A DNA stretch of 64,000 nt, taken from Odiellus spinosus. Lineage: Eukaryota > Arthropoda > Arachnida > Opiliones > Phalangiidae. This document shows, in pieces, positions 1 to 12,252 of the stretch. Position 1 is the stretch's first letter. Each line of letters starts with the position of its first letter. Position numbers and translations under genes: made by a program. The notes below the pieces were generated by a model, which had not been told where the DNA came from, did no database searches, and saw nothing but the letters and a program-made list of their open reading frames with translations. The stretch covers positions 1,488,001 through 1,552,000 of the forward strand of contig OY987234.1 of the NCBI GenBank assembly GCA_963920705.1, read 5' to 3'.

Positions 1-230
1 TTTGTGGGTCTACACTTGGGAAATTTGGTGATCTACACTTGGGAAATTTGGTGATCTACACTTGGGAAGTTTGTGGATCTACACTTGGGAAATTTGTGGA
101 TCTACACTTGGGAAATTTGTGGATCTACATTTGGGAAATTTGTGGATCTACACTTGGGAAATTTGTGGATCTACACTTGGGAAATATGTGGATCTACACT
201 TGGGAAATTTGTGGATCTACACTTGGGAAA

Positions 231-345
231 TTTGATTATCTGCACTTGGAAAATTTGTGGATGTGCACTTGGGAAATTTGTGGATCTGCACTTGGGAACT
301 TTGTGGATCTGCACTTGGGAAAATTGTGGATCTGCACTTGGCAAA
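231..345 (+). repeat. L block, five-unit landmark module (first copy)
   Basis: Five consecutive variant units: 231-253 carries GATTATCTGC and ends GGAAAA; 254-276 carries GGATGTGCAC; 277-299 ends GGGAAC; 300-322 is a TGCAC unit; 323-345 begins ATTGTGG and ends GGCAAA. The same ordered set, or a slightly altered version, recurs about 76 times. Lead-unit starts include 1059, 1841, 3060, 4807, 6140, 7450, 8760, 9724, 10689, 11241, 11862, 12736, 13862, 14804, 15678, 16781, 17884, 18964, 19744, 20823, 22503, 24849, 27652, 28708, 29283, 29651, 30294, 31559, 32824, 35583, 36985, 38938, 41833, 43417, 45003, 46428, 49801, 53360, 58225, 61556 and 63028. It is the best marker for aligning higher-order repeats. 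Whether it has any role beyond shared descent is unknown. Confidence 0.9.
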
Positions 346-1817
346 TTTGTGGATCTGCACTTGGGAAATTTGTAGATCTACACTTGGGAAATTTGTGGAT
401 CTACATTTGGGAAATTTGTGGATCTACACTAGGGAAATTTGTGGATCTGCACTTAGGAAATTTGTTGATCTACATTTGGGAAATTTGTGGATCTGCACTT
501 AGGAAATTTGTTGATTTACATTTGGGAAATTTGTGGATCTACACTTGGGAAATTTGTGGATCTACACTTGGGAAATTTGTGGATCTGCGCTTGGGAAATT
601 TGTGGATCTGCGCTTGGGAAATTTGTGGATCTACACTTGGGAAATTTGGTGATCTACACTTGGGAAATTTGGTGATCTACACTTGGGAAATTTGGTGATC
701 TACACTTGGGAAATTTGTGGATCTACACTTGGGAAATTTGTGGATCTACACTTGGGAAATTTGTGGATCTACATTTGGGAAATTTGTGGATCTACACTTG
801 GAACATTTGTGGATCTACACTTGGGAAATTTGTAGATCTACACTTGGGAAATTTGTGGGTCTACACTTGGGAAATTTGGTGATCTACACTTGGGAAGTTT
901 GTGGATCTACACTTGGGAAATTTGTGGATCTACACTTGGGAAATTTGTGGATCTACATTTGGGAAATTTGTGGATCTACACTTGGGAAATTTGTGGATCT
1001 ACACTTGGGAAATATGTGGATCTACACTTGGGAAATTTGTGGATCTACACTTGGGAAATTTGATTATCTGCACTTGGAAAATTTGTGGATGTGCACTTGG
1101 GAAATTTGTGGATCTGCACTTGGGAACTTTGTGGATCTGCACTTGGGAAAATTGTGGATCTGCACTTGGCAAATTTGTGGATCTGCACTTGGGAAATTTG
1201 TAGATCTACACTTGGGAAATTTGTGGATCTACATTTGGGAAATTTGTGGATCTACACTAGGGAAATTTGTGGATCTGCACTTAGGAAATTTGTTGATCTA
1301 CATTTGGGAAATTTGTGGATCTGCACTTAGGAAATTTGTTGATTTACATTTGGGAAATTTGTGGATCTACACTTGGGAAATTTGTGGATCTACACTTGGG
1401 AAATTTGTGGATCTGCGCTTGGGAAATTTGTGGATCTGCGCTTGGGAAATTTGTGGATCTGCACTTGGGAAATTTGTGGATCTGCACTTGGAAAATTTGT
1501 GGATCTACACTTGGGAAATTTGTGGATCTACATTTGGGAAATTTGTGGATCTACACTTGGGAAATTTGTGGATCTACACTTGGGAAATTTTTGGATCTAC
1601 ATTTGGGAAATTTGTGGATCTACATTTGGGAAATTTGTGGATCTACACTTGGGAAATTTGTGGATCTACACTTGGGAAATTTGTGGATCTGCACTTGGGA
1701 AATTTTTTGATCTGTACTTGGGAAATTTGTGGATCTACACTTGGGAAATTTTTGGATCTACACTTGGGAAATTTGTGGATCTACATTTGGGAAATTTGTG
1801 GATCTACACTTGGGAAA
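277..1817 (+). repeat. Domain A segment, copy 1 (67 units, 1541 bp)
   Basis: This segment is matched by 2278-3818 at exactly 2001 bp (87 units). The unit just before it (254) and the unit just after it (1818) are where the two copies stop agreeing. Inside it are further internal repeats: 63-615 matches 891-1443 at 828 bp (36 units), and about 1018-1455 matches 1800-2237 at 782 bp (34 units). I saw no base difference between the two 1541-bp copies, but this was an eye comparison. Confidence 0.85.
371..382. repeat. Perfect 12-bp palindrome in a G6A variant unit
   Basis: The common unit contains TGTGGATCTACA, a palindrome around GATC with one mismatched pair. Where unit position 6 is A the site becomes TGTAGATCTACA, a perfect palindrome that contains a BglII site (AGATCT). 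It sits just after the L block in domain A (for example 371-382) and again in many TGTAGATCT units elsewhere, often next to a unit ending GGAACA. No function is implied by the sequence alone. Confidence 0.85.
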
Positions 1818-2277
1818 TTTGTGGATCTACACTTGGGAAATTTGATTATCTGCACTTGGAAAATTTGTGGATGTGCACTTGGGAAATTTGTGGATCTGCA
1901 CTTGGGAACTTTGTGGATCTGCACTTGGGAAAATTGTGGATCTGCACTTGGCAAATTTGTGGATCTGCACTTGGGAAATTTGTAGATCTACACTTGGGAA
2001 ATTTGTGGATCTACATTTGGGAAATTTGTGGATCTACACTAGGGAAATTTGTGGATCTGCACTTAGGAAATTTGTTGATCTACATTTGGGAAATTTGTGG
2101 ATCTGCACTTAGGAAATTTGTTGATTTACATTTGGGAAATTTGTGGATCTACACTTGGGAAATTTGTGGATCTACACTTGGGAAATTTGTGGATCTGCGC
2201 TTGGGAAATTTGTGGATCTGCGCTTGGGAAATTTGTGGATCTACACTTGGGAAATTTGGTGATCTACACTTGGGAAA
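1818..2277 (+). repeat. Domain A linker with a displaced L block
   Basis: This 460-bp stretch of 20 units begins at 1818 with a common unit, and the L block follows at 1841. It repeats 1036-1455 at a 782-bp offset, including the units ending ACTAGGG and ACTTAGGAAA that follow the L block. It ends with a TTTGGTGATC unit at 2255 that joins directly to the third L unit (2278), so the first two L units are missing at that join. This looks like an unequal-exchange junction. Confidence 0.75.
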
Positions 2278-3818
2278 TTTGTGGATCTGCACTTGGGAAC
2301 TTTGTGGATCTGCACTTGGGAAAATTGTGGATCTGCACTTGGCAAATTTGTGGATCTGCACTTGGGAAATTTGTAGATCTACACTTGGGAAATTTGTGGA
2401 TCTACATTTGGGAAATTTGTGGATCTACACTAGGGAAATTTGTGGATCTGCACTTAGGAAATTTGTTGATCTACATTTGGGAAATTTGTGGATCTGCACT
2501 TAGGAAATTTGTTGATTTACATTTGGGAAATTTGTGGATCTACACTTGGGAAATTTGTGGATCTACACTTGGGAAATTTGTGGATCTGCGCTTGGGAAAT
2601 TTGTGGATCTGCGCTTGGGAAATTTGTGGATCTACACTTGGGAAATTTGGTGATCTACACTTGGGAAATTTGGTGATCTACACTTGGGAAATTTGGTGAT
2701 CTACACTTGGGAAATTTGTGGATCTACACTTGGGAAATTTGTGGATCTACACTTGGGAAATTTGTGGATCTACATTTGGGAAATTTGTGGATCTACACTT
2801 GGAACATTTGTGGATCTACACTTGGGAAATTTGTAGATCTACACTTGGGAAATTTGTGGGTCTACACTTGGGAAATTTGGTGATCTACACTTGGGAAGTT
2901 TGTGGATCTACACTTGGGAAATTTGTGGATCTACACTTGGGAAATTTGTGGATCTACATTTGGGAAATTTGTGGATCTACACTTGGGAAATTTGTGGATC
3001 TACACTTGGGAAATATGTGGATCTACACTTGGGAAATTTGTGGATCTACACTTGGGAAATTTGATTATCTGCACTTGGAAAATTTGTGGATGTGCACTTG
3101 GGAAATTTGTGGATCTGCACTTGGGAACTTTGTGGATCTGCACTTGGGAAAATTGTGGATCTGCACTTGGCAAATTTGTGGATCTGCACTTGGGAAATTT
3201 GTAGATCTACACTTGGGAAATTTGTGGATCTACATTTGGGAAATTTGTGGATCTACACTAGGGAAATTTGTGGATCTGCACTTAGGAAATTTGTTGATCT
3301 ACATTTGGGAAATTTGTGGATCTGCACTTAGGAAATTTGTTGATTTACATTTGGGAAATTTGTGGATCTACACTTGGGAAATTTGTGGATCTACACTTGG
3401 GAAATTTGTGGATCTGCGCTTGGGAAATTTGTGGATCTGCGCTTGGGAAATTTGTGGATCTGCACTTGGGAAATTTGTGGATCTGCACTTGGAAAATTTG
3501 TGGATCTACACTTGGGAAATTTGTGGATCTACATTTGGGAAATTTGTGGATCTACACTTGGGAAATTTGTGGATCTACACTTGGGAAATTTTTGGATCTA
3601 CATTTGGGAAATTTGTGGATCTACATTTGGGAAATTTGTGGATCTACACTTGGGAAATTTGTGGATCTACACTTGGGAAATTTGTGGATCTGCACTTGGG
3701 AAATTTTTTGATCTGTACTTGGGAAATTTGTGGATCTACACTTGGGAAATTTTTGGATCTACACTTGGGAAATTTGTGGATCTACATTTGGGAAATTTGT
3801 GGATCTACACTTGGGAAA
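2278..3818 (+). repeat. Domain A segment, copy 2 (67 units, 1541 bp)
   Basis: This is the direct repeat of 277-1817 at 2001 bp. It contains the same diagnostic units in the same order: three TTTGGTGATC units at about 2644-2712, the GGAACA unit near 2795-2817, the GGGAAG unit near 2893, a full L block at 3060 and a TTTTTTGATCTGTAC unit at 3704. Beyond 3818 it continues into a TGCAC unit instead of the L block that follows copy 1. Confidence 0.85.
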
Positions 3819-4347
3819 TTTGTGGATCTGCACTTGGGAAATTTGTGGATCTGCACTTGGAAAATTTGTGGATCTACACTTGGGAAATTTGTGGATCTAC
3901 ATTTGGGAAATTTGTGGATCTACACTTGGGAAATTTGTGGATCTACACTTGGGAAATTTGTGGATCTGCACTTGGGAAATTTTTTGATCTGTACTTGGGA
4001 AATTTGTGGATCTACACTTGGGAAATTTTTGGATCTACACTTGGGAAATTTGTGGATCTACATTTGGGAAATTTGTGGATCTACACTTGGGAAATTTGTG
4101 GATCTACACTTGGGAAATTTGTGGATCTACACTTGGGAAATTTGTGGGTCTACACTTGGGAAATTTGTGGATCTACACTTGGGAAATTTGTGGATCTACA
4201 CTTGGGAAATTTGGTGATCTACACTTGGGAAGTTTGTGGATCTACATTTTTGAAATTTGTGGATCTACACTTGGGAAATTTGTGGATCTACACTTGGGAA
4301 ATTTGTGGATCTGCACTTGGGAAATTTTTTGATCTGTACTTGGGAAA
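3819..4347 (+). repeat. Domain A/B junction with a 276-bp internal repeat
   Basis: Twenty-three units link domain A to the first domain B copy. E units (TTTTTTGATCTGTAC) stand at 3704, 3980 and 4325; the first two are 276 bp (12 units) apart and are flanked by matching units. The same 276-bp doubling reappears inside the first two domain B copies. A unit reading TACATTTTTGAAA near 4231-4253 precedes the first 22-bp GCATTGG unit. Confidence 0.75.
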
Positions 4348-5680
4348 TTTGTGGATCTGCATTGGAAAATTTGTGGATCTACACTTGGGAAATTTGTGGA
4401 TCTACACTTGGGAAATTTGGTGATCTACACTTGGGAAATTTGGTGATCTACACTTGGGAAATTTGTGGATCTACATTTGGTAAATTTGTGGATCTACACT
4501 TGGGAAATTTGTGGATCTGCACTTGGGAAATATGTGGATCTACACTTGGGAAATTTGTGGATCTACACTTGGGAAATTTGTGGGTCTACACTTGGGAAAT
4601 TTGGTGATCTACACTTGGGAAATTTGTGGATCTACACTTGGGAAGTTTGTGGATCTACACTTGGGAAATTTGTGGATCTACACTTGGGAAATTTGTGGAT
4701 CTACATTTGGGAAATTTGTGGATCTACACTTGGGAAATTTGTGGATCTACACTTGGGAAATATGTGGATCTACACTTGGGAAATTTGTGGATCTACACTT
4801 GGGAAATTTGATTATCTGCACTTGGAAAATTTGTGGATGTGCACTTGGGAAATTTGTGGATCTACACTTGGGAAATTTTTGGATCTACACTTGGGAAATT
4901 TGTGGATCTACATTTGGGAAATTTGTGGATCTACACTTGGGAAATTTGTGGATCTACACTTGGGAAATTTGTGGATCTACACTTGGGAAATTTGTGGATC
5001 TGCACTTGGGAAATTTTTTGATCTGTACTTGGGAAATTTGTGGATCTACACTTGGGAAATTTTTGGATCTACACTTGGGAAATTTGTGGATCTACATTTG
5101 GGAAATTTGTGGATCTACACTTGGGAAATTTGTGGATCTGCACTTGGGAAATTTGTGGATCTGCACTTGGAAAATTTGTGGATCTACACTTGGGAAATTT
5201 GTGGATCTACATTTGGGAAATTTGTGGAACTACACTTGGGAAATTTGTGGATCTACACTTGGGAAATTTGTGGATCTGCACTTGGGAAATTTTTTGATCT
5301 GTACTTGGGAAATTTGTGGATCTACACTTGGGAAATTTTTGGATCTACACTTGGGAAATTTGTGGATCTACATTTGGGAAATTTGTGGATCTACACTTGG
5401 GAAATTTGTGGATCTACACTTGGGAAATTTGTGGATCTACACTTGGGAAATTTGTGGGTCTACACTTGGGAAATTTATGGATCTACACTTGGGAAATTTG
5501 TGGATCTACACTTGGGAAATTTGTGGATCTACACTTAGGAAATTTGGTGATCTACACTTGGGAAGTTTGTGGATCTACATTTTTGAAATTTGTGGATCTA
5601 CACTTGGGAAATTTGTTTATCTACACTTGGGAAATTTGTGGATCTGCACTTGGGAAATTTTTTGATCTGTACTTGGGAAA
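4348..5680 (+). repeat. Domain B higher-order repeat, copy 1 (1333 bp)
   Basis: I delimited this copy by the 22-bp GCATTGG unit at 4348-4369 and its recurrence at 5681. It consists of 58 units, one of them 22 bp. It holds a shortened L block at 4807: the GATTATC and GATGTGC units are present, but the GGGAAC, ATTGTGG and GGCAAA units are replaced by common units. It also holds the 276-bp internal duplication. It differs from copy 2 by scattered point changes and by one extra TTTGGTGATC unit near 4442. Confidence 0.85.
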
Positions 5681-7013
5681 TTTGTGGATCTGCATTGGAA
5701 AATTTGTGGATCTACACTTGGGAAATTTGTGGATCTACACTTGGGAAATTTGGTGATCTACACTTGGGAAATTTGTGGATCTACATTTGGTAAATTTGTG
5801 GATCTACACTTGGGAAATTTGTGGATCTGCACTTGGGAAATATGTGGATCTACACTTGGGAAATTTGTGGATCTACACTTGGGAAATTTGTGGGTCTACA
5901 CTTGGGAAATTTGGTGATCTACACTTGGGAAATTTGGTGATCTACACTTGGGAAGTTTGTGGATCTACACTTGGGAAATTTGTGGATCTACACTTGGGAA
6001 ATTTGTGGATCTACATTTGGGAAATTTGTGGATCTACACTTGGGAAATTTGTGGATCTACACTTGGGAAATATGTGGATCTACACTTGGGAAATATGTGG
6101 ATCTACACTTGGGAAATTTGTGGATCTACACTTGGGAAATTTGATTATCTGCACTCGGAAAATTTGTGGATGTGCACTTGGGAAATTTGTGGATCTACAC
6201 TTGGGAAATTTTTGGATCTACACTTGGGAAATTTGTGGATCTACATTTGGGAAATTTGTGGATCTACACTTGGGAAATTTGTGGATCTACACTTGGGAAA
6301 TTTGTGGATCTACACTTGGGAAATTTGTGGATCTGCACTTGGGAAATTTTTTGATCTGTACTTGGGAAATTTGTGGATCTACACTTGGGAAATTTTTGGA
6401 TCTACACTTGGGAAATTTGTGGATCTACATTTGGGAAATTTGTGGATCTACACTTGGGAAATTTGTGGATCTGCACTTGGGAAATTTGTGGATCTGCACT
6501 TGGAAAATTTGTGGATCTACACTTGGGAAATTTGTGGATCTACATTTGGGAAATTTGTGGATCTACACTTGGGAAATTTGTGGATCTACACTTGGGAAAT
6601 TTGTGGATCTGCACTTGGGAAATTTTTTGATCTGTACTTGGGAAATTTGTGGATCTACACTTGGGAAATTTTTGGATCTACACTTGGGAAATTTGTGGAT
6701 CTACATTTGGGAAATTTGTGGATCTACACTTGGGAAATTTGTGGATCTACACTTGGGAAATTTGTGGATCTACACTTGGGAAATTTGTGGGTCTACACTT
6801 GGGAAATTTGTGGATCTACACTTGGGAAATTTGTGGATCTACACTTGGGAAATTTGTGGATCTACACTTAGGAAATTTGGTGATCTACACTTGGGAAGTT
6901 TGTGGATCTACATTTTTGAAATTTGTGGATCTACACTTGGGAAATTTGTGGATCTACACTTGGGAAATTTGTGGATCTGCACTTGGGAAATTTTTTGATC
7001 TGTACTTGGGAAA
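5681..7013 (+). repeat. Domain B higher-order repeat, copy 2 (1333 bp)
   Basis: It starts with the GCATTGG unit 5681-5702. The order of variant units matches copy 1 at a 1333-bp offset for most of its length. It gains a second TATGTGG unit near 6094 and loses one TTTGGTGATC unit, so the total length is unchanged. The L lead unit at 6140 has a private change, ACTCGG, which creates a CpG. Like copy 1 it lacks the last three L units. Confidence 0.85.
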
Positions 7014-8323
7014 TTTGTGGATCTGCATTGGAAAATTTGTGGATCTACACTTGGGAAATTTGTGGATCTACACTTGGGAAATTTGGTGATCTACACTTGG
7101 GAAATTTGTGGATCTACATTTGGTAAATTTGTGGATCTACACTTGGGAAATTTGTGGATCTGCACTTGGGAAATATGTGGATCTACACTTGGGAAATTTG
7201 TGGATCTACACTTGGGAAATTTGTGGGTCTACACTTGGGAAATTTGGTGATCTACACTTGGGAAATTTGGTGATCTACACTTGGGAAGTTTGTGGATCTA
7301 CACTTGGGAAATTTGTGGATCTACACTTGGGAAATTTGTGGATCTACATTTGGGAAATTTGTGGATCTACACTTGGGAAATTTGTGGATCTACACTTGGG
7401 AAATATGTGGATCTACACTTGGGAAATTTGTGGATCTACACTTGGGAAATTTGATTATCTGCACTTGGAAAATTTGTGGATGTGCACTTGGGAAATTTGT
7501 GGATCTGCACTTGGGAACTTTGTGGATCTGCACTTGGGAAAATTGTGGATCTGCACTTGGCAAATTTGTGGATCTGCACTTGGGAAATTTGTAGATCTAC
7601 ACTTGGGAAATTTGTGGATCTACATTTGGGAAATTTGTGGATCTACACTTGGGAAATTTGTGGATCTGCACTTAGGAAATTTGTTGATCTACATTTGGGA
7701 AATTTGTGGATCTACACTTGGGAAATTTGTGGATCTACACTTGGGAAATTTGTGGATCTGCGCTTGGGAAATTTGTGGATCTGCGCTTGGGAAATTTGTG
7801 GATCTGCACTTGGAAAATTTGTGAATCTACACTTGGGAAATTTGTGGATCTACATTTGGGAAATTTGTGGATCTACACTTGGGAAATTTGTGGATCTACA
7901 CTTGGGAAATTTGTGGATCTGCACTTGGGAAATTTTTTGATCTGTACTTGGGAAATTTGTGGATCTACACTTGGGAAATTTTTGGATCTACACTTGGGAA
8001 ATTTGTGGATCTACATTTGGGAAATTTGTGGATCTACACTTGGGAAATTTGTGGATCTACACTTGGGAAATTTGTGGATCTACACTTGGGAAATTTGTGG
8101 GTCTACACTTGGGAAATTTGTGGATCTACACTTGGGAAATTTGTGGATCTACACTTGGGAAATTTGTGGATCTACACTTAGGAAATTTGGTGATCTACAC
8201 TTGGGAAGTTTGTGGATCTACATTTTTGAAATTTGTGGATCTACACTTGGGAAATTTGTGGATCTACACTTGGGAAATTTGTGGATCTGCACTTGGGAAA
8301 TTTTTTGATCTGTACTTGGGAAA
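7014..8323 (+). repeat. Domain B higher-order repeat, copy 3 (1310 bp)
   Basis: It starts with the GCATTGG unit 7014-7035. Unlike copies 1 and 2 it carries a complete L block at 7450, and it has only one E unit cluster before the next boundary. Its first half resembles copy 2 and its middle resembles domain A, so it is a recombinant of the two patterns. Copy 4 repeats it at 1310 bp. Confidence 0.85.
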
Positions 8324-9563
8324 TTTGTGGATCTGCATTGGAAAATTTGTGGATCTACACTTGGGAAATTTGTGGATCTACACTTGGGAAATTTGGTGAT
8401 CTACACTTGGGAAATTTGTGGATCTACATTTGGTAAATTTGTGGATCTACACTTGGGAAATTTGTGGATCTGCACTTGGGAAATATGTGGATCTACACTT
8501 GGGAAATTTGTGGATCTACACTTGGGAAATTTGTGGGTCTACACTTGGGAAATTTGGTGATCTACACTTGGGAAATTTGGTGATCTACACTTGGGAAGTT
8601 TGTGGATCTACACTTGGGAAATTTGTGGATCTACACTTGGGAAATTTGTGGATCTACATTTGGGAAATTTGTGGATCTACACTTGGGAAATTTGTGGATC
8701 TACACTTGGGAAATATGTGGATCTACACTTGGGAAATTTGTGGATCTACACTTGGGAAATTTGATTATCTGCACTTGGAAAATTTGTGGATGTGCACTTG
8801 GGAAATTTGTGGATCTGCACTTGGGAACTTTGTGGATCTGCACTTGGGAAAATTGTGGATCTGCACTTGGCAAATTTGTGGATCTGCACTTGGGAAATTT
8901 GTAGATCTACACTTGGGAAATTTGTGGATCTACATTTGGGAAATTTGTGGATCTACACTTGGGAAATTTGTGGATCTGCACTTAGGAAATTTGTTGATCT
9001 ACATTTGGGAAATTTGTGGATCTACACTTGGGAAATTTGTGGATCTACACTTGGGAAATTTGTGGATCTGCGCTTGGGAAATTTGTGGATCTGCGCTTGG
9101 GAAATTTGTGGATCTGCACTTGGAAAATTTGTGAATCTACACTTGGGAAATTTGTGGATCTACATTTGGGAAATTTGTGGATCTACACTTGGCAAATTTG
9201 TGGATCTACACTTGGGAAATTTCTGGATCTACACTTGGGAAATTTGTGGATCTACATTTGGGAAATTTGTGGATCTACACTTGGGAAATTTGTGGATCTA
9301 CACTTGGGAAATTTGTGGATCTACACTTGGGAAATTTTGGGTCTACACTTGGGAAATTTGTGGATCTACACTTGGGAAATTTGTGGATCTACACTTGGGA
9401 AATTTGTGGATCTACACTTGGGAAATTTGGTGATCTACACTTGGGAAGTTTGTGGATCTACATTTGGGAAATTTGTGGATCTACACTTGGGAAATTTGTG
9501 GATCTACACTTGGGAAATTTGTGGATCTGCACTTGGGAAATTTTTTGATCTGTACTTGGGAAA
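8324..9563 (+). repeat. Domain B higher-order repeat, copy 4 (1240 bp, shortened)
   Basis: It starts with the GCATTGG unit 8324-8345 and follows copy 3 closely to about 9180, where a unit ending GGCAAA (9181-9203) marks divergence. It then loses several units, including one E unit, and contains a private 22-bp unit at 9335-9356. The next GCATTGG unit is at 9564. Confidence 0.85.
9335..9356 (+). repeat. Private 22-bp unit (TTTTGGGTC form)
   Basis: The junction reads GAAATTTTGGGTCTAC where other copies read GAAATTTGTGGGTCTAC, so one base is lost within unit positions 1-8. I saw this form only here. It shifts the phase of everything downstream by one base. Confidence 0.85.
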
Positions 9564-11010
9564 TTTGTGGATCTGCATTGGAAAATTTGTGGATCTACAC
9601 TTGGGAAATTTGTGGATCTACACTTGGGAAATTTGGTGATCTACACTTGGGAAATTTGTGGATCTACATTTGGTAAATTTGTGGATCTACACTTGGGAAA
9701 TTTGTGGATCTACACTTGGGAAATTTGATTATCTGCACTTGGAAAATTTGTGGATGTGCACTTGGGAAATTTGTGGATCTGCACTTGGGAAATTTGTGGA
9801 TCTGCACTTGGGAACTTTGTGGATCTGCACTTGGGAAAATTGTGGATCTGCACTTGGCAAATTTGTGGATCTGCACTTGGGAAATTTGTGGATCTACACT
9901 TGGGAAATTTGTGGATCTACATTTGGGAAATTTGTGGATCTACACTTGGGAAATTTGTGGATCTGCGCTTGGGAAATTTGTGGATCTGCACTTGGGAAAT
10001 TTGTGGATCTGCACTTGGGAAATTTGTGGATCTGCATTGGAAAATTTGTGGATCTGCACTTGGGAAATTTGTGGATCTGCACTTGGGAAATTTGTGGATC
10101 TGCACTTGGGAAATTTGTGGATCTGCACTTTTGAAATTTGTGGATCTGCACTTTGAAAATTTGTGGATATGCGCATGGGAAATTTTTGGATCTGCACTTG
10201 GGAAATTTGTGGATCTGCACTTGGGAAATTTGTGGATCAGCACTTGGGAAATTTGTGGTTCTACACTTGGGAAATTTGTGGATCTACACTTGGGAAATTT
10301 GTGGATCTACACTTGGGAAATTTGTGGATCTACACTTGGGAAATTTGTGGATCTACACTTGGAACATTTGTGGATCTACACTTGGGAAATTTGTAGATCT
10401 ACACTTGGGAAATTTGTGGGTCTACACTTGGGATATTTGTGGATCTACACTTGGGAAATTTGGTGATCTACACTTGGGAAATTTGGTGATCTACACTTGG
10501 GAAATTTGGCGATCTACACTTGGGAAATTTGTGGATCTACATTTGGGAAATTTGTGGATCTACACTTGGGAAATTTGTGGATCTACACTTGGGAAATTTG
10601 TGGATCTACATTTGGGAAATTTGTGGATCTACACTTGGGAAATATGTGGATCTACACTTGGGAAATTTTTGGATCTACACTTGGGAAATTTGATTATCTG
10701 CACTTGGAAAATTTGAGGATGTGCACTTGGGAAATTTGTGGATCTGCACTTGGGAACTTTGTGGATCTGCACTTGGGAAAATTGTGGATCTGCACTTGGC
10801 AAATTTGTGGATCTGCACTTGGGAAATTTGTGGATCTACACTTGGGAAATTTGTGGATCTACATTTGGGAAATTTGTGGATCTACACTTGGGAAATTTGT
10901 GGATCTGCACTTGGGAAATTTGTTGATCTGCACTTTGGAAATTTGTGGATCTGCACTTGGGAAAATTGTGGATCTGCACTTGGCAAATTTGTGGATCTGC
11001 ACTTGGGAAA
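9564..11010 (+). repeat. Transition region with L blocks and a divergent C module
   Basis: It opens with a GCATTGG unit at 9564-9585 and an L block at 9724. It then runs through an unusually long series of TGCAC units (about 9957-10250), including a GCATTGG unit near 10028, a TGCACTTTTGAAA unit, a TGCACTTTGAAAA unit and a GATATGCGCATGGG unit. That group is the only C-like module west of 27 kb and it differs from the eastern ones, for example in GCGCATGGG against GCGCTTGGG. A second L block, with TTTGAGGATG in its second unit, lies at 10689. Confidence 0.75.
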
Positions 11011-11631
11011 TTTGTGGATCTACACTTGGGAAATTTGTGGATCTACATTTGGGAAATTTGTGGATCTACACTTGGGAAATTTGTGGATCTGCACTTGGGA
11101 AATTTATTGATCTGCACTTTGGAAATTTGTGGATCTACATTTGGGAAATTTGTGGATCTACACTTGGGAAATTTGTGGATCTGCACTTGGAAAATATGTG
11201 GATCTACACTTGTAAAATTTGTGGATCTACACTTGGGAAATTTGATTATCTGCACTTGGAAAATTTGTGGATGTGCACTTGGGAAATTTGTGGATCTGCA
11301 CTTGGGAACTTTGGGGATCTGCACTTGGGAAAATTGTGGATCTGCACTTGGCAAATTTGTGGATCTGCACTTGGGAAATTTGTGGATCTACACTTGGGAA
11401 ATTTGTGGATCTACATTTGGGAAATTTGTGGATCTACACTTGGGAAATTTGTGGATCTGCACTTAGGAAATTTGTTGATCTACATTTGGGAAATTTGTGG
11501 ATCTACACTTGGGAAATTTGTGGATCTACACTTGGGAAATTTGTGGATCTGCGCTTGGGAAATTTGTGGATCTGCACTTGGAAAATTTGTGGATCTGCAC
11601 TTGGAAAATTTGTGGATCTACACTTGGGAAA
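11011..11631 (+). repeat. 621-bp (27-unit) repeat, copy 1
   Basis: It contains the L block at 11241, preceded by a TGCACTTTGG unit and by units ending GGAAAATATG and TGTAAAA. Its partner follows directly at 11632. Differences include TTTATTGATC here against TTTGTTGATC in copy 2, and TTTGGGGATC near 11310 against TTTGTGGATC. Confidence 0.85.
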
Positions 11632-12252
11632 TTTGTGGATCTACACTTGGGAAATTTGTGGATCTACATTTGGGAAATTTGTGGATCTACACTTGGGAAA
11701 TTTGTGGATCTGCACTTGGGAAATTTGTTGATCTGCACTTTGGAAATTTGTGGATCTACATTTGGGAAATTTGTGGATCTACACTTGGGAAATTTGTGGA
11801 TCTGCACTTGGAAAATATGTGGATCTACACTTGTAAAATTTGTGGATCTACACTTGGGAAATTTGATTATCTGCACTTGGAAAATTTGTGGATGTGCACT
11901 TGGGAAATTTGTGGATCTGCACTTGGGAACTTTGTGGATCTGCACTTGGGAAAATTGTGGATCTGCACTTGGCAAATTTGTGGATCTGCACTTGGGAAAT
12001 TTGTGGATCTACACTTGGGAAATTTGTGGATCTACATTTGGGAAATTTGTGGATCTACACTTGGGAAATTTGTGGATCTGCACTTAGGAAATTTGTTGAT
12101 CTACATTTGGGAAATTTGTGGATCTACACTTGGGAAATTTGTGGATCTACACTTGGGAAATTTGTGGATCTGCGCTTGGGAAATTTGTGGATCTGCACTT
12201 GAAAAATTTGTGGATCTGCACTTGGAAAATTTGTGGATCTACACTTGGGAAA
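11632..12252 (+). repeat. 621-bp (27-unit) repeat, copy 2
   Basis: Tandem partner of 11011-11631, with its L block at 11862. From 11724 onward it is also the left end of the 2942-bp domain D repeat, so the 621-bp doubling happened before, or independently of, the larger duplication. A TGCACTTGAAAAA unit near 12184 differs from the GGAAAA unit in copy 1. Confidence 0.8.
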
